Virus record (IMG/VR): IMGVR_UViG_3300028388_002415
Coordinates: 1 to 31,347 of that record
Reading direction: 5' to 3' (one strand)
Origin: a virus
DNA length: 31,347 nt
The position numbers and the translations under genes are program-made. The notes below the pieces were generated by a model. The model did no database searches, had not been told where the DNA came from, and saw nothing but the letters and a program-made list of their open reading frames with translations. Positions 17,829-22,916 of the stretch are shown in pieces; positions within the stretch are counted from its first letter, which is position 1; each line of letters opens with the position of its first letter.

Positions 17829-17972
17829 ATGTCACGAGTGAGTGTTATCATCAAAGGAGAAATGAGTATCCTTGACGATAAGATTGACTCTTTCATGCGC
17901 GAGGAGTTCATCAGAGACTATGACGAATGCCCTGAAGACAGCGTACATAAGTTCGAGGACGATCCGTTCTAA
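17829..17972 (+). CDS. Small acidic protein with SSB-like C-terminal tail
   Basis: 47 aa from ATG 17829 (MSRVSVIIKGEMSILDDKI...), ending VHKFEDDPF. The acidic run before a terminal Pro-Phe copies the C-terminal tail of bacterial SSB (DDDIPF in E. coli, usually DDLPF-type in Bacteroidota). Many replication and repair proteins dock on that tail. Good coding sequence in the same frame extends upstream to about 17763 (SALEDYDSAHSGDFIVGSP) without any ATG, so the N-terminus is uncertain. Either an unusual start is used or the 5' end was lost. Codons are G/C-richer than in the genes before 17588. A terminator follows 8 nt after the stop. Confidence 0.55.
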   Translation: MSRVSVIIKGEMSILDDKIDSFMREEFIRDYDECPEDSVHKFEDDPF

Positions 17973-17980
17973 TCATCAGA

Positions 17981-18018
17981 AACGCTAGTGATCATCTTGG
18001 TCACTAGCGTTTCCTTTC
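17981..18018 (+). terminator. Terminator hairpin
   Basis: Perfect 11-bp stem AACGCTAGTGA/TCACTAGCGTT with a 9-nt loop and a T/C-rich tail (TCCTTTCTC). It separates the two SSB-tail genes. Confidence 0.65.
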
Positions 18019-18047
18019 TCTATACGCTTGAACTAAATACCAATACA

Positions 18048-18242
18048 ATGGATGAAGACGCAATGGACATGTATATGTCCGACCTACATCAGTTAGATGG
18101 TCATCGCTACTACGAAGATTCTGTCTTCGAGATGGACATGGAAACGGAAATGGACTACATCGATAGCGTAGTCGAGTCCCACCTTCCCGAGAACGGCAAT
18201 GACCTACCGTTTGAACAAACCCCGTTCGACCTGCCATTCTAA
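18048..18242 (+). CDS. Small acidic protein with doubled SSB-like C-terminal tail
   Basis: 64 aa from ATG 18048. A GTG-started extension to 17988 would run through the preceding terminator and is rejected. The body is strongly acidic and Met/Asp-rich (MDEDAMDMYMSDLHQLDGHR). The end reads NDLPFEQTPFDLPF: two DLPF units, the last at the very C-terminus, as in Bacteroidota-type SSB tails. No OB-fold domain is present, so this is a tail without SSB. It is flanked by terminators on both sides, so it is a single-gene unit, and its codons are G/C-rich. A likely role is binding host or phage proteins that recognise the SSB tail; this is inference. Confidence 0.65.
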   Translation: MDEDAMDMYMSDLHQLDGHRYYEDSVFEMDMETEMDYIDSVVESHLPENGNDLPFEQTPFDLPF

Positions 18243-18246
18243 ACAT

Positions 18247-18285
18247 AAAGAGCGTCAGTGACTACTCAATCGCTGACGCTCTTTT
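18247..18285 (+). terminator. Strong rho-independent terminator
   Basis: 12-bp perfect stem AAAGAGCGTCAG/CTGACGCTCTTT with a 14-nt loop and TTTT tail, directly after the SSB-tail gene. Confidence 0.88.
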
Positions 18286-18298
18286 ACAACTAAACATC

Positions 18299-18475
18299 AC
18301 TGCAATATTGCAGTAGGGTGTAAATCTGCACTTACCCGTAAAAGTGCAGACGGTGGTCTTCATCCCGCCGTAAACGGAAAACAGATGAAGCTCTTTGGAG
18401 TAGTGGTGATCATCAGTGGTTACCACTACTTCTTATTACTTTTAAATAAAAAGAATAGTAATCCCGACTATTCTT
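18299..18475 (+). ncRNA. Structured leader or ncRNA with an H-type pseudoknot
   Basis: Five consecutive elements read by eye. They are the palindrome TGCAATATTGCA (18301-18312); hairpin TCTGCACTT/AAGTGCAGA (18325-18333 with 18342-18350); an H-type pseudoknot at 18351-18390; hairpin AGTAGTGGT/ACCACTACT (18399-18407 with 18422-18430); and hairpin AAGAATAGT/ACTATTCTT (18451-18459 with 18467-18475). In the pseudoknot CGGTGG pairs with CCGCCG, and the loop CTTCATC pairs with GATGAAG. The gene after it probably starts at 18517. The element could regulate that gene in cis or be processed as a small RNA. No known riboswitch was recognised. Confidence 0.5.
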
Positions 18476-18516
18476 CTCTAACCAGAGTTTATAGTGTTAT
18501 AGCAAGGGAAGTAGTT

Positions 18517-18897
18517 ATGAATTCATTCAAATATGTTAATAACTATGCAGAGAAGTTCTCAACTGAGTTCAAAATCCTTTGGGATGTTGAGCCTATTATG
18601 GCTTGGAGTCCTAATCTCCGCGCCATGAAAAGCGATGTTCAGGAGATTGTCAACTATGTTTCGTTACTCCAGTTAAGCATTTCTAATTGGGCGACATTAA
18701 ACATGGCGGCACAAGAGTTGTGCAGCATGAGTATGAACGAAGAAGGGCTTCCCTCTTTTGAGGAATTCTACACCAGCATTTACGAAAGCGGTTTCTTAGA
18801 TGAAACCGAAGAAGAGTGTATGGAGTTTGGAATGCACATTAACTTCTTCAAAAATCAATATATCGGGTGCTCCAACAAAGGAGGGTTCACCCGATGA
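18517..18897 (+). CDS. Small helical protein after a structured leader
   Basis: 126 aa from ATG 18517 (MNSFKYVNNYAEKFSTEF...). The frame is open back to ATG 18385, but that start lies in the pseudoknot and would add a hydrophobic, hairpin-encoded stretch, so I prefer the internal start. The protein is all-helical with several Met and acidic residues (NMAAQELCSMSMNEEGLPSF, then ETEEECMEFGM). The last codons lie in a nested hairpin (TCGGGTG/CACCCGA around CTCC/GGAG, 18864-18895). The function is unknown. Confidence 0.6.
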   Translation: MNSFKYVNNYAEKFSTEFKILWDVEPIMAWSPNLRAMKSDVQEIVNYVSLLQLSISNWATLNMAAQELCSMSMNEEGLPSFEEFYTSIYESGFLDETEEECMEFGMHINFFKNQYIGCSNKGGFTR

Positions 18898-18903
18898 GAA
18901 ACA

Positions 18904-18945
18904 AAAGGCCAGCAATGACTACGGTTGTTGCTGGCTTTATTTTTA
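18904..18945 (+). terminator. Rho-independent terminator
   Basis: Stem GCCAGCAA/TTGCTGGC with flanking AAA/TTT pairs and a 12-nt loop, then TTTATTTTT. A G-free leader AACCACTAAATCA to the next ATG follows at once. Confidence 0.8.
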
Positions 18946-18965
18946 ACCACTAAATCAGCATTATC

Positions 18966-19310
18966 ATGACCATTGCAATCATTATGGAATACGCTCACAA
19001 CAAGGTGGGTGTTAAAACAATGGAAATAACTGAGCAAAATCTTCCGTTAGATGTTGCACCAAACATGGTGTGTAATAATTTAATTTCCATGCCGACAGGT
19101 CCAGTCTTTCTTGGGAAAAGCATTTCTCATCATTTCCCTAGTGACGTAATTGCTCTTCCAATTACTAAAGTTCAAAAACGGGCAATCGAGTCCGTATACA
19201 ATACACCTGTAAAGGAATTAGAGCCGGGTGAGTCCGAAGAATACTACTTTGAGTACGAAAGCGAAATTCGTGCGGAATCGGCTATAGCTCTTGCAAAGAG
19301 TTATATCTAA
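18966..19310 (+). CDS. Unknown small protein
   Basis: 114 aa. The N-terminus is MTIAIIMEYAHNKVG; an alternative ATG 18 codons in (MEITEQNLPLD) is possible. A beta-rich centre with Pro (PTGPVFLGKSISHHFPSDV) precedes an acidic segment (EPGESEEYYFEYESEIRAES) and a C-terminal helix. The transcript ends at the hairpin 19320-19358. No family recognised. Confidence 0.55.
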   Translation: MTIAIIMEYAHNKVGVKTMEITEQNLPLDVAPNMVCNNLISMPTGPVFLGKSISHHFPSDVIALPITKVQKRAIESVYNTPVKELEPGESEEYYFEYESEIRAESAIALAKSYI

Positions 19311-19319
19311 TAAAAGATA

Positions 19320-19358
19320 GAGCAAGCGACTTAATCAACTAGGTCGCTTCGCTCCTTT
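19320..19358 (+). terminator. Terminator hairpin whose 3' arm is the TCGCTTCGCTC repeat
   Basis: GAGC-A-AGCGAC pairs with GTCGCT-TC-GCTC, and CTTT follows. The repeat copy at 19344-19354 forms the 3' arm. This is the only copy where I see a long complementary partner just upstream. Confidence 0.6.
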
Positions 19359-19389
19359 AACTCTCAACACTACACTAAATCACAATATC

Positions 19390-19773
19390 ATGGCTCACAT
19401 CACAACAGAAGCCCTCATCCGCGAAAAAGGGGTAACTATCTTGTACAAGATTAACAAATGGACGTTTATGTACGCCTATCAAGATACCTGCGGCACAGTC
19501 GTAATTGTTGCCACTTTCAAAATGCCCAAATTTGCTGGGGGTGGAGAACAGCAGCGTGTCTACCCATTAGACATCTTTCCTGGATACAAAGATGCTTACG
19601 GTATCTACCTCAATCTAAAAGAGGAGTTTGACCAGTCTATTAAGGCTGATCGCATTGCCTACTACAAAAACAAACTAGCTAAGCTAGAAGGCAAAAAAGA
19701 GGAGGAAACCTTTGTAAACCCTGGACAGCGTCCTGACATCTTTGATTGGTCACAGGATAACCACATACAGTAA
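19390..19773 (+). CDS. Unknown conserved-looking protein, C-terminal GQRPD motif
   Basis: 127 aa, G/C-rich codons. Beta-rich N-terminal half (LYKINKWTFMYAYQDTCGTV), then a helix with a charged linker (YYKNKLAKLEGKKEEET) and the C-terminal peptide NPGQRPDIFDWSQDNHIQ. Just downstream, in a start-less frame, a second GQRPE-type C-terminal peptide occurs (19785-19877). This suggests a duplicated or exchanged C-terminus. The function is unknown. Confidence 0.6.
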   Translation: MAHITTEALIREKGVTILYKINKWTFMYAYQDTCGTVVIVATFKMPKFAGGGEQQRVYPLDIFPGYKDAYGIYLNLKEEFDQSIKADRIAYYKNKLAKLEGKKEEETFVNPGQRPDIFDWSQDNHIQ

Positions 19774-19784
19774 TTTCCTTATAA

Positions 19785-19877
19785 AGATATTTTTCACCAG
19801 TCCTAGGACAACGACCTGAACAAGTCTCTAAACTGTTTAACTTTAATGCAGCCAAAGACGGTCCAAAGCCCGTATAA
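19785..19877 (+). pseudogene. Start-less coding fragment with GQRPE motif
   Basis: Open frame between two stops, reading YFSPVLGQRPEQVSK, then LFNFNAAKDGPKPV and a stop. It has no ATG/GTG/TTG in place. It contains the same GQRP(D/E) motif as the C-terminus of the gene just before it. It looks like the left-over or alternative 3' end of a related gene. Confidence 0.4.
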
Positions 19878-19915
19878 ATGCAGATGGAAGTTTTCACCAC
19901 TAAAATCACACTACC

Positions 19916-20218
19916 ATGTTTGTTTCCGGCGTGTATGCCAACGTAAATCTGGAAGAGGAAACCATCAAGAGTTTCACTCTTCTTTCCACCCTAGAGGAGA
20001 ACTGTCTCTTACTCAATGCCTTCTCTGACTTTCAGAAGAAGGAAGACGGATCTACTAAGTACGTAGTTCGTTTTGCGTTAGGACATCCTTTTGAGGAGTC
20101 CATCCATGAGATTACTCCACAGCAAGCAAAAGAAATGTACCTTCTTCTTGCAGAGCAGGCAGAGCTTAAGATGGAGTCATACCAGCATTCAGCAAAACAT
20201 ATTGACATTAAACTTTAA
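19916..20218 (+). CDS. Small unknown protein
   Basis: 100 aa, G/C-rich codons. Beta-rich N-terminus (MFVSGVYANVNLEEETIKSF), Cys/Leu helix, and a final helix (TPQQAKEMYLLLAEQAELKM). The leader CACCACTAAAATCACACTACC matches the G-free leaders of the neighbouring genes. A 14-bp hairpin follows 8 nt after the stop. Confidence 0.6.
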   Translation: MFVSGVYANVNLEEETIKSFTLLSTLEENCLLLNAFSDFQKKEDGSTKYVVRFALGHPFEESIHEITPQQAKEMYLLLAEQAELKMESYQHSAKHIDIKL

Positions 20219-20225
20219 CAATAAT

Positions 20226-20261
20226 GTCACTAGCTAGTAAATACTAATACTAGCTAGTGAC
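20226..20261 (+). terminator. Perfect 14-bp hairpin
   Basis: GTCACTAGCTAGTA pairs with TACTAGCTAGTGAC over an 8-nt loop. No T tract follows (TAAATAAAC), so it may be an RNA end-protector or operator-like palindrome rather than a classic terminator. Confidence 0.6.
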
Positions 20262-20281
20262 TAAATAAACGTTCTGCGTTC

Positions 20282-20356
20282 TCGCTTCGCTCGTTTATTG
20301 CTAAATATTGCGCAAGCCGTCACACGTAGCTCTCACACTGCGTATTCGCTGCGCTC
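20282..20356 (+). repeat. Two copies of the TCGCTTCGCTC repeat (second with one change)
   Basis: Copies at 20282-20292 (TCGCTTCGCTC, then GTTTATT) and 20346-20356 (TCGCTGCGCTC, then ATTTATA). The first lies in a hairpin AATAAACG/CGTTTATT. The non-coding stretch 20219-21040 holds these repeats, a weak start-less coding-like piece (20393-20491, PRDVSKQELVTLKTNGFS) and the RNA elements described separately; I see no convincing gene in it. Confidence 0.6.
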
Positions 20357-20565
20357 ATTTATACCTAAAAACTACCAAGGATGAACACCTAATCCGTATC
20401 ATTCTTCTGGCATTCGTTCCCACGAGATGTCAGTAAACAGGAGCTGGTAACTCTAAAGACTAATGGTTTTTCTAAATGTACATTTAGATGAACTTCACTG
20501 GTCAGTTACAAACGGATTAATTTTAACCGTCCATCGTAAGAGAGGACGTCATTTATACTATAGTA

Positions 20566-20613
20566 ACTCTATCCTTTTAATTTCCCTACACAGGGATAGA
20601 GTGTTCAGTAGGG
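20566..20613 (+). ncRNA. Hairpin or pseudoknot element
   Basis: ACTCTATCC (20566-20574) pairs with GGATAGAGT (20594-20602). The loop has CCCTAC (20584-20589), which can pair with GTAGGG (20608-20613) downstream. The crossing loop is only 5 nt, so the pseudoknot may not form at the same time as the full stem. It ends in CAGTAGGGTGT, an 11-mer also present at 18311-18321. A further AAGAG/CTCTT hairpin follows. Confidence 0.4.
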
Positions 20614-20676
20614 TGTGTAAGAGCCTGACAAACTCTTATATATAACGTTAAGTCATTTCTTAATCAATTTTATAAA

Positions 20677-21018
20677 ATCCTATTCGGGACACTTCTATAC
20701 GTTAATCCGTATAGAGATCGAAGGATAGGCTAACCGTACATTTTAAGTTAATGTTATTGGTACACATTAATGGAGGTTAGAAAAGTCAGCAAAAAAGAGT
20801 AACATAGATGCAAGTCTATTGGTAAACTCTCGGGGAGAAGGTCCTATTCGTGGGACAGTTGTGGTAGAATCGACTGCTTACGTAGCCGAGATACTCTTTT
20901 ATAGGTGAGAAACCTGCTGATGATACCAGATTGCATAATAAGGCTAACGTGGCCTGGGGTATCTGTCAACCAACAATGACAGTGTGTAATCGAAAGCACG
21001 CCCTAAGCAATTAGGGTG
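20677..21018 (+). ncRNA. Large structured RNA candidate (about 340 nt)
   Basis: Consecutive helices cover the stretch. CCTAT/ATAGG encloses CTATACG/CGTATAG. CTAACC/GGTTAG (20730-20735, 20775-20780) encloses TTAATGT/ACATTAA. A long-range 9-bp helix AAAAGAGTA/TACTCTTTT (20793-20801, 20892-20900) encloses ATAGA/TCTAT, CTCGG/CCGAG and GTCC/GGAC. Then come GATACC/GGTATC, CTGTCA/TGACAG (20963-20968, 20977-20982) and CCCTAA-GCAA-TTAGGG (21001-21016). There is no coding frame through it. I compared it by memory with RNase P RNA, tmRNA and group I intron cores and found no convincing match. It may be a new phage RNA or a distant member of a known large-RNA class. Confidence 0.55.
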
Positions 21019-21040
21019 CTTAAACTAAACAATTACAACT

Positions 21041-21262
21041 ATGAAACTGCAAGGTGGAGTTATGAAGAGAGAGCGTCGCCGCCGAGCGATTTCGATCATT
21101 AATCGTCGAATGTCAACAATTGAATCTGCCGTCGAGAAAGAAGGCAAACAATATATCCCACACAGAGGGGAGTTTGGGCTCTCCAATAAAAAGGGATTGC
21201 CTTTACATGCATTACTCGAACGAGCAGTCCGAGAAATGAAAGCCGTAAGCTCTAAGATTTAA
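21041..21262 (+). CDS. Small basic protein after the large RNA element
   Basis: 73 aa. The N-terminus is very basic (KRERRRRAISIINRRMST). A second ATG at 21062 preceded by GGTGGAG could also serve. The middle holds GKQYIPHRGEFGLSNKKGLP and the end is a helix (LHALLERAVREMKAVSSKI). It could be an RNA- or DNA-binding protein. Its place directly downstream of a large structured RNA makes RNA binding an attractive guess, not shown. Confidence 0.55.
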   Translation: MKLQGGVMKRERRRRAISIINRRMSTIESAVEKEGKQYIPHRGEFGLSNKKGLPLHALLERAVREMKAVSSKI

Positions 21263-21268
21263 CTTATT

Positions 21269-21342
21269 AATAAGCATCAAGGTTACGCTTCTTAGCGATA
21301 AAAGGCCAAGAGTCTCTCTTGGAGCATTCCTGGTGCTTATTT
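21269..21342 (+). ncRNA. Three-way-junction RNA element
   Basis: Closing stem AATAAGCA (21269-21276) with TGCTTATT (21334-21341). Inside are two arms: CGCT-TCTT-AGCG and the perfect hairpin CCAAGAG-TCT-CTCTTGG (21306-21322). The 3' end runs into TTAAAA just before the tRNA-like gene. It could be the terminator of the basic-protein gene or a small RNA. Confidence 0.5.
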
Positions 21343-21349
21343 AAAATAC

Positions 21350-21440
21350 GGACCCATAGCTCAGTTGGTCAGAGCACTGCACAGTCTAAATACTGGTTAT
21401 ATAGCCGCAGGAGTCCCTGGTTCGAGTCCAGGTAGGTCCA
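21350..21440 (+). tRNA. tRNA-like gene with enlarged anticodon arm
   Basis: Acceptor GGACCCA/TAGGTCC (one C-A mismatch), D arm GCTC-AGTTGGTCA-GAGC, variable loop GAGTC, and T arm CCTGG-TTCGAGT-CCAGG are all standard. The body resembles Bacteroidota elongator Met/Ile(CAT)-type tRNA. The anticodon arm, however, is 34 nt (CTGC...GCAG) instead of 17 and can fold into two small hairpins, CAGT-CTAAAT-ACTG and GGTT-ATAT-AGCC. No ordinary 7-nt loop with U33 and an anticodon can be drawn. CCA is not encoded. It is a pseudo-tRNA, a tRNA with a 17-nt insertion, or a tRNA mimic. Confidence 0.65.
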
Positions 21441-21452
21441 CAATCAACCGGA

Positions 21453-21468
21453 TCGGCAGATATGCCGA
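21453..21468 (+). other. Tetraloop hairpin after the tRNA-like gene
   Basis: TCGGCA-GATA-TGCCGA, a perfect 6-bp hairpin 12 nt downstream of the tRNA-like 3' end. It may protect or define the tRNA-like 3' end. Confidence 0.5.
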
Positions 21469-21473
21469 ACATT

Positions 21474-21582
21474 ACACCAGTTAGAGAGTTGCGCGTAGGT
21501 CTTAGACTGTCTCAACTGCTCCATTGGCTTCAATGACTGATGGTGTAAAAGTTGCGTTATATACTCTCTACTGGTGTTTTTT
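21474..21582 (+). ncRNA. Three-way-junction RNA with T tract
   Basis: Long closing stem ACACCAGT-t-AGAGAG (21474-21488) with CTCTCT-ACTGGTGT (21564-21577), 14 bp with one bulge, followed by six T. Inside are AGTTG/CAACT and CCATTG-type hairpin CATTG-GCTT-CAATG. The architecture is like the element at 21269-21342. It ends as a terminator and the next gene's leader AACCACACAATCAACTAATC follows directly. Confidence 0.6.
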
Positions 21583-21602
21583 AACCACACAATCAACTAA
21601 TC

Positions 21603-21881
21603 ATGAGAATACTGACCAAAAAAGATAAGTTGTTCTTTGGAAAAAATAAGGGACGAACTGTTGAAGATGTGCTTAGAGAAACTCCTGGGTATCTTCGATG
21701 GGTTAACACTAATGTAGAGTTTTGTAGTTTTCCTGAAGACTTGATTTCAGAAATAATTGAAAAAGCATGCGAGGCTGATCGTGAAGCATACAAGTACAAC
21801 AGAACCTCTGATTATGATAACCATCCTATGTGGGACGATCATCGAGATTTTGGTACTATTATTGGAATCAACGGTTATTAA
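21603..21881 (+). CDS. ExoX C-terminal-like small protein
   Basis: 92 aa. Residues 10-35 read FFGKNKGRTVEDVLRETPGY then LRWV, the signature of the small domain found at the C-terminus of exonuclease X-type DnaQ proteins (GK.KG.....V....PGYL.W). In phages it occurs alone as here, without the DEDD exonuclease domain. It probably binds DNA or a partner protein; activity alone is not established. The tail is acidic/aromatic (NHPMWDDHRDFG). It begins after the T tract of the RNA element at 21474-21582. Confidence 0.7.
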   Translation: MRILTKKDKLFFGKNKGRTVEDVLRETPGYLRWVNTNVEFCSFPEDLISEIIEKACEADREAYKYNRTSDYDNHPMWDDHRDFGTIIGINGY

Positions 21882-21894
21882 AACTATAACCTAT

Positions 21895-21965
21895 ACTCCA
21901 TAGGTAATCTAATACTAATGCATTGGAGTCCTTTCTTGCTTAACCGCGTTAGGGTGCATTAGTAT
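21895..21965 (+). promoter_or_regulatory. Pseudoknotted leader of the 52-aa gene
   Basis: ATACTAATGCA (21912-21922) pairs perfectly with TGCATTAGTAT (21955-21965). ACTCCA (21895-21900) pairs with TGGAGT (21924-21929) inside the loop, giving an H-type pseudoknot. A small TAAC-CGC-GTTA hairpin lies in the remaining loop. The start codon at 21986 follows after 20 nt. Confidence 0.5.
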
Positions 21966-21985
21966 AACTTCATAATCAATCAACA

Positions 21986-22144
21986 ATGAAATCGATTCTT
22001 CCGCCAATTAATATGCACAATACTGACTTCTCTAACCTTGGATTACCTAGCTTAAAAGTCAACAGAAACCGAAAGAAATTCAACAAAACTAAAGCTCGAC
22101 TTAAAGCAAAACGTGCGCGTATTGCTCGTCGAGTAAACCGATAA
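21986..22144 (+). CDS. Very basic 52-aa protein
   Basis: The N-terminal half is ordinary (MKSILPPINMHNTDFSNLG). The C-terminal half is Lys/Arg-rich (NRNRKKFNKTKARLKAKRAR, then IARRVNR), a helix able to bind nucleic acid. The leader AATCAATCAACA fits the local start context. It lies between two structured RNA elements. Too short for family assignment. Confidence 0.55.
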   Translation: MKSILPPINMHNTDFSNLGLPSLKVNRNRKKFNKTKARLKAKRARIARRVNR

Positions 22145-22147
22145 TCC

Positions 22148-22246
22148 TTTAATCGTCTAAAGGATAGTTCATGATTATGATTTGGTGTTAATGATTATGT
22201 GGTAATTATGTAGGCAGCTTGACGACTATGGCTGCCTACTTTTTTT
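22148..22246 (+). terminator. Hairpin plus strong terminator
   Basis: A first hairpin TCCTTTA/TAAAGGA (22146-22165) is followed by the terminator GTAGGCAGC/GCTGCCTAC (22210-22218, 22231-22239) and seven T. The two loops contain complementary TCGTC and GACGA, so a kissing interaction is possible. Confidence 0.85.
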
Positions 22247-22267
22247 AACCTAAAAAATACCAACGAC

Positions 22268-22648
22268 ATGGGAGAACATGCTGAAGAAATGACAAATGAA
22301 TTGATGTTTGCTCAGGATCGATACTCTATTGAACCTGAGCCACCTATTGTACTGTATCATACCACTAAGGATGGATACAAAATTCGCTTTGAAGACCTGA
22401 CAGATAACCATCTTCGTAACATTATTGCTCTAAAAAAGCGTAATGCTAAAAAAGGTATTACTGTAGTCGAAGGAGGTGGATCATCTGCTGAAGAGATGTG
22501 GGGAGATGTAGACGTTCTATATGGATTAGATGCTTTAATACATAATCTATGTACTGCTTATCTAATAGAATGGGTTCGTCGTTTTCCCAACGATACCGAA
22601 GCTAAGGAACTAATTACTAAGATTGAAAACCATCTTGATTGTTTCTGA
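22268..22648 (+). CDS. Conserved phage protein of unknown function
   Basis: 126 aa. The central YHTTKDGYKIRFEDLTDNHL followed by RNIIALKKRNAKKG is a pattern I associate with a widespread small phage family (T.dG..i...dl.d.HL.ni). The C-terminal half is helical with a conserved-looking W (TAYLIEWVRRFPNDTEAKEL). No enzymatic motif. It is a stand-alone unit between a terminator and a repeat copy. Confidence 0.6.
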   Translation: MGEHAEEMTNELMFAQDRYSIEPEPPIVLYHTTKDGYKIRFEDLTDNHLRNIIALKKRNAKKGITVVEGGGSSAEEMWGDVDVLYGLDALIHNLCTAYLIEWVRRFPNDTEAKELITKIENHLDCF

Positions 22649-22660
22649 TTCACTACTTTT

Positions 22661-22671
22661 TCGCTTCGCTC
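22661..22671 (+). repeat. TCGCTTCGCTC repeat
   Basis: Exact copy, followed by ATTTTCT, 12 nt after the stop of the 126-aa gene. It takes the place where a terminator 3' arm and T tract would be expected, but no complementary 5' arm is seen. Confidence 0.7.
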
Positions 22672-22704
22672 ATTTTCTCCTAAGCACTACATAAATCAAT
22701 CGTT

Positions 22705-22905
22705 ATGGAGCCACTGGAGCCGCTGTACTGGACGCTCAGAGAGTGCGAGTACAGAGCATTACATAACCCAGAAGAGTTCGATGCGTACTCCTTCTGGCAC
22801 TTCTACCTGCACTATTTTGTGCGTGGTAGACTTCACGCATTCAAGACGCAAAGAGCAATAATGCGATACATACGTAATTATGGCAACTTCGCTATACTTG
22901 CGTAA
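22705..22905 (+). CDS. Small aromatic-rich protein, frame continues past the stop
   Basis: 66 aa, rich in Tyr, Trp, Arg and His (LYWTLRECEYRALHNPEEF, then YSFWHFYLHYFVRGRLHAF). G/C-rich codons (CTG, TAC, TTC). It stops at TAA 22903-22905. The repeat follows at once and the same frame stays coding for 84 more codons. The natural product may therefore be either 66 aa or, with readthrough or bypass, about 151 aa. Confidence 0.55.
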   Translation: MEPLEPLYWTLRECEYRALHNPEEFDAYSFWHFYLHYFVRGRLHAFKTQRAIMRYIRNYGNFAILA

Positions 22906-22916
22906 TCGCTTCGCTC
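22906..22916 (+). repeat. TCGCTTCGCTC repeat directly after a stop codon
   Basis: Exact copy, followed by TTTTATT, placed at TAA|TCGCTTCGCTC between two in-frame coding halves. Confidence 0.75.

Noticed and set aside
17988-18047. Upstream extension of the 64-aa SSB-tail gene from a GTG
   Set aside because: The extension runs through a perfect terminator hairpin; the ATG at 18048 has the typical A/C-rich leader.
18385-18516. Upstream start for the 126-aa helical protein
   Set aside because: The added residues are encoded by pseudoknot and hairpin sequence and look unlike the rest of the protein.
20393-20491. Start-less coding-like piece (PRDVSKQELVTLKTNGFS)
   Set aside because: Only about 32 codons, no start, preceded by several in-frame stops. 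Could be a gene remnant but too short to claim.
20463-20645. 60-codon open frame with ATG
   Set aside because: Its second half coincides with a hairpin/pseudoknot (20566-20613) and reads as low-quality protein; no leader resembles those of neighbouring genes. Kept as non-coding.
20915-20960. Hammerhead ribozyme because of CTGATGA
   Set aside because: The required GAAA and cleavage-site arrangement with three stems around the core is not present.
20677-21018. RNase P RNA, tmRNA or group I intron
   Set aside because: A GGTAAAC stretch recalls RNase P RNA, but the other conserved RNase P segments, a tmRNA-like acceptor end and group I P7/P3 sequences were not found by eye. A covariance search would be decisive.
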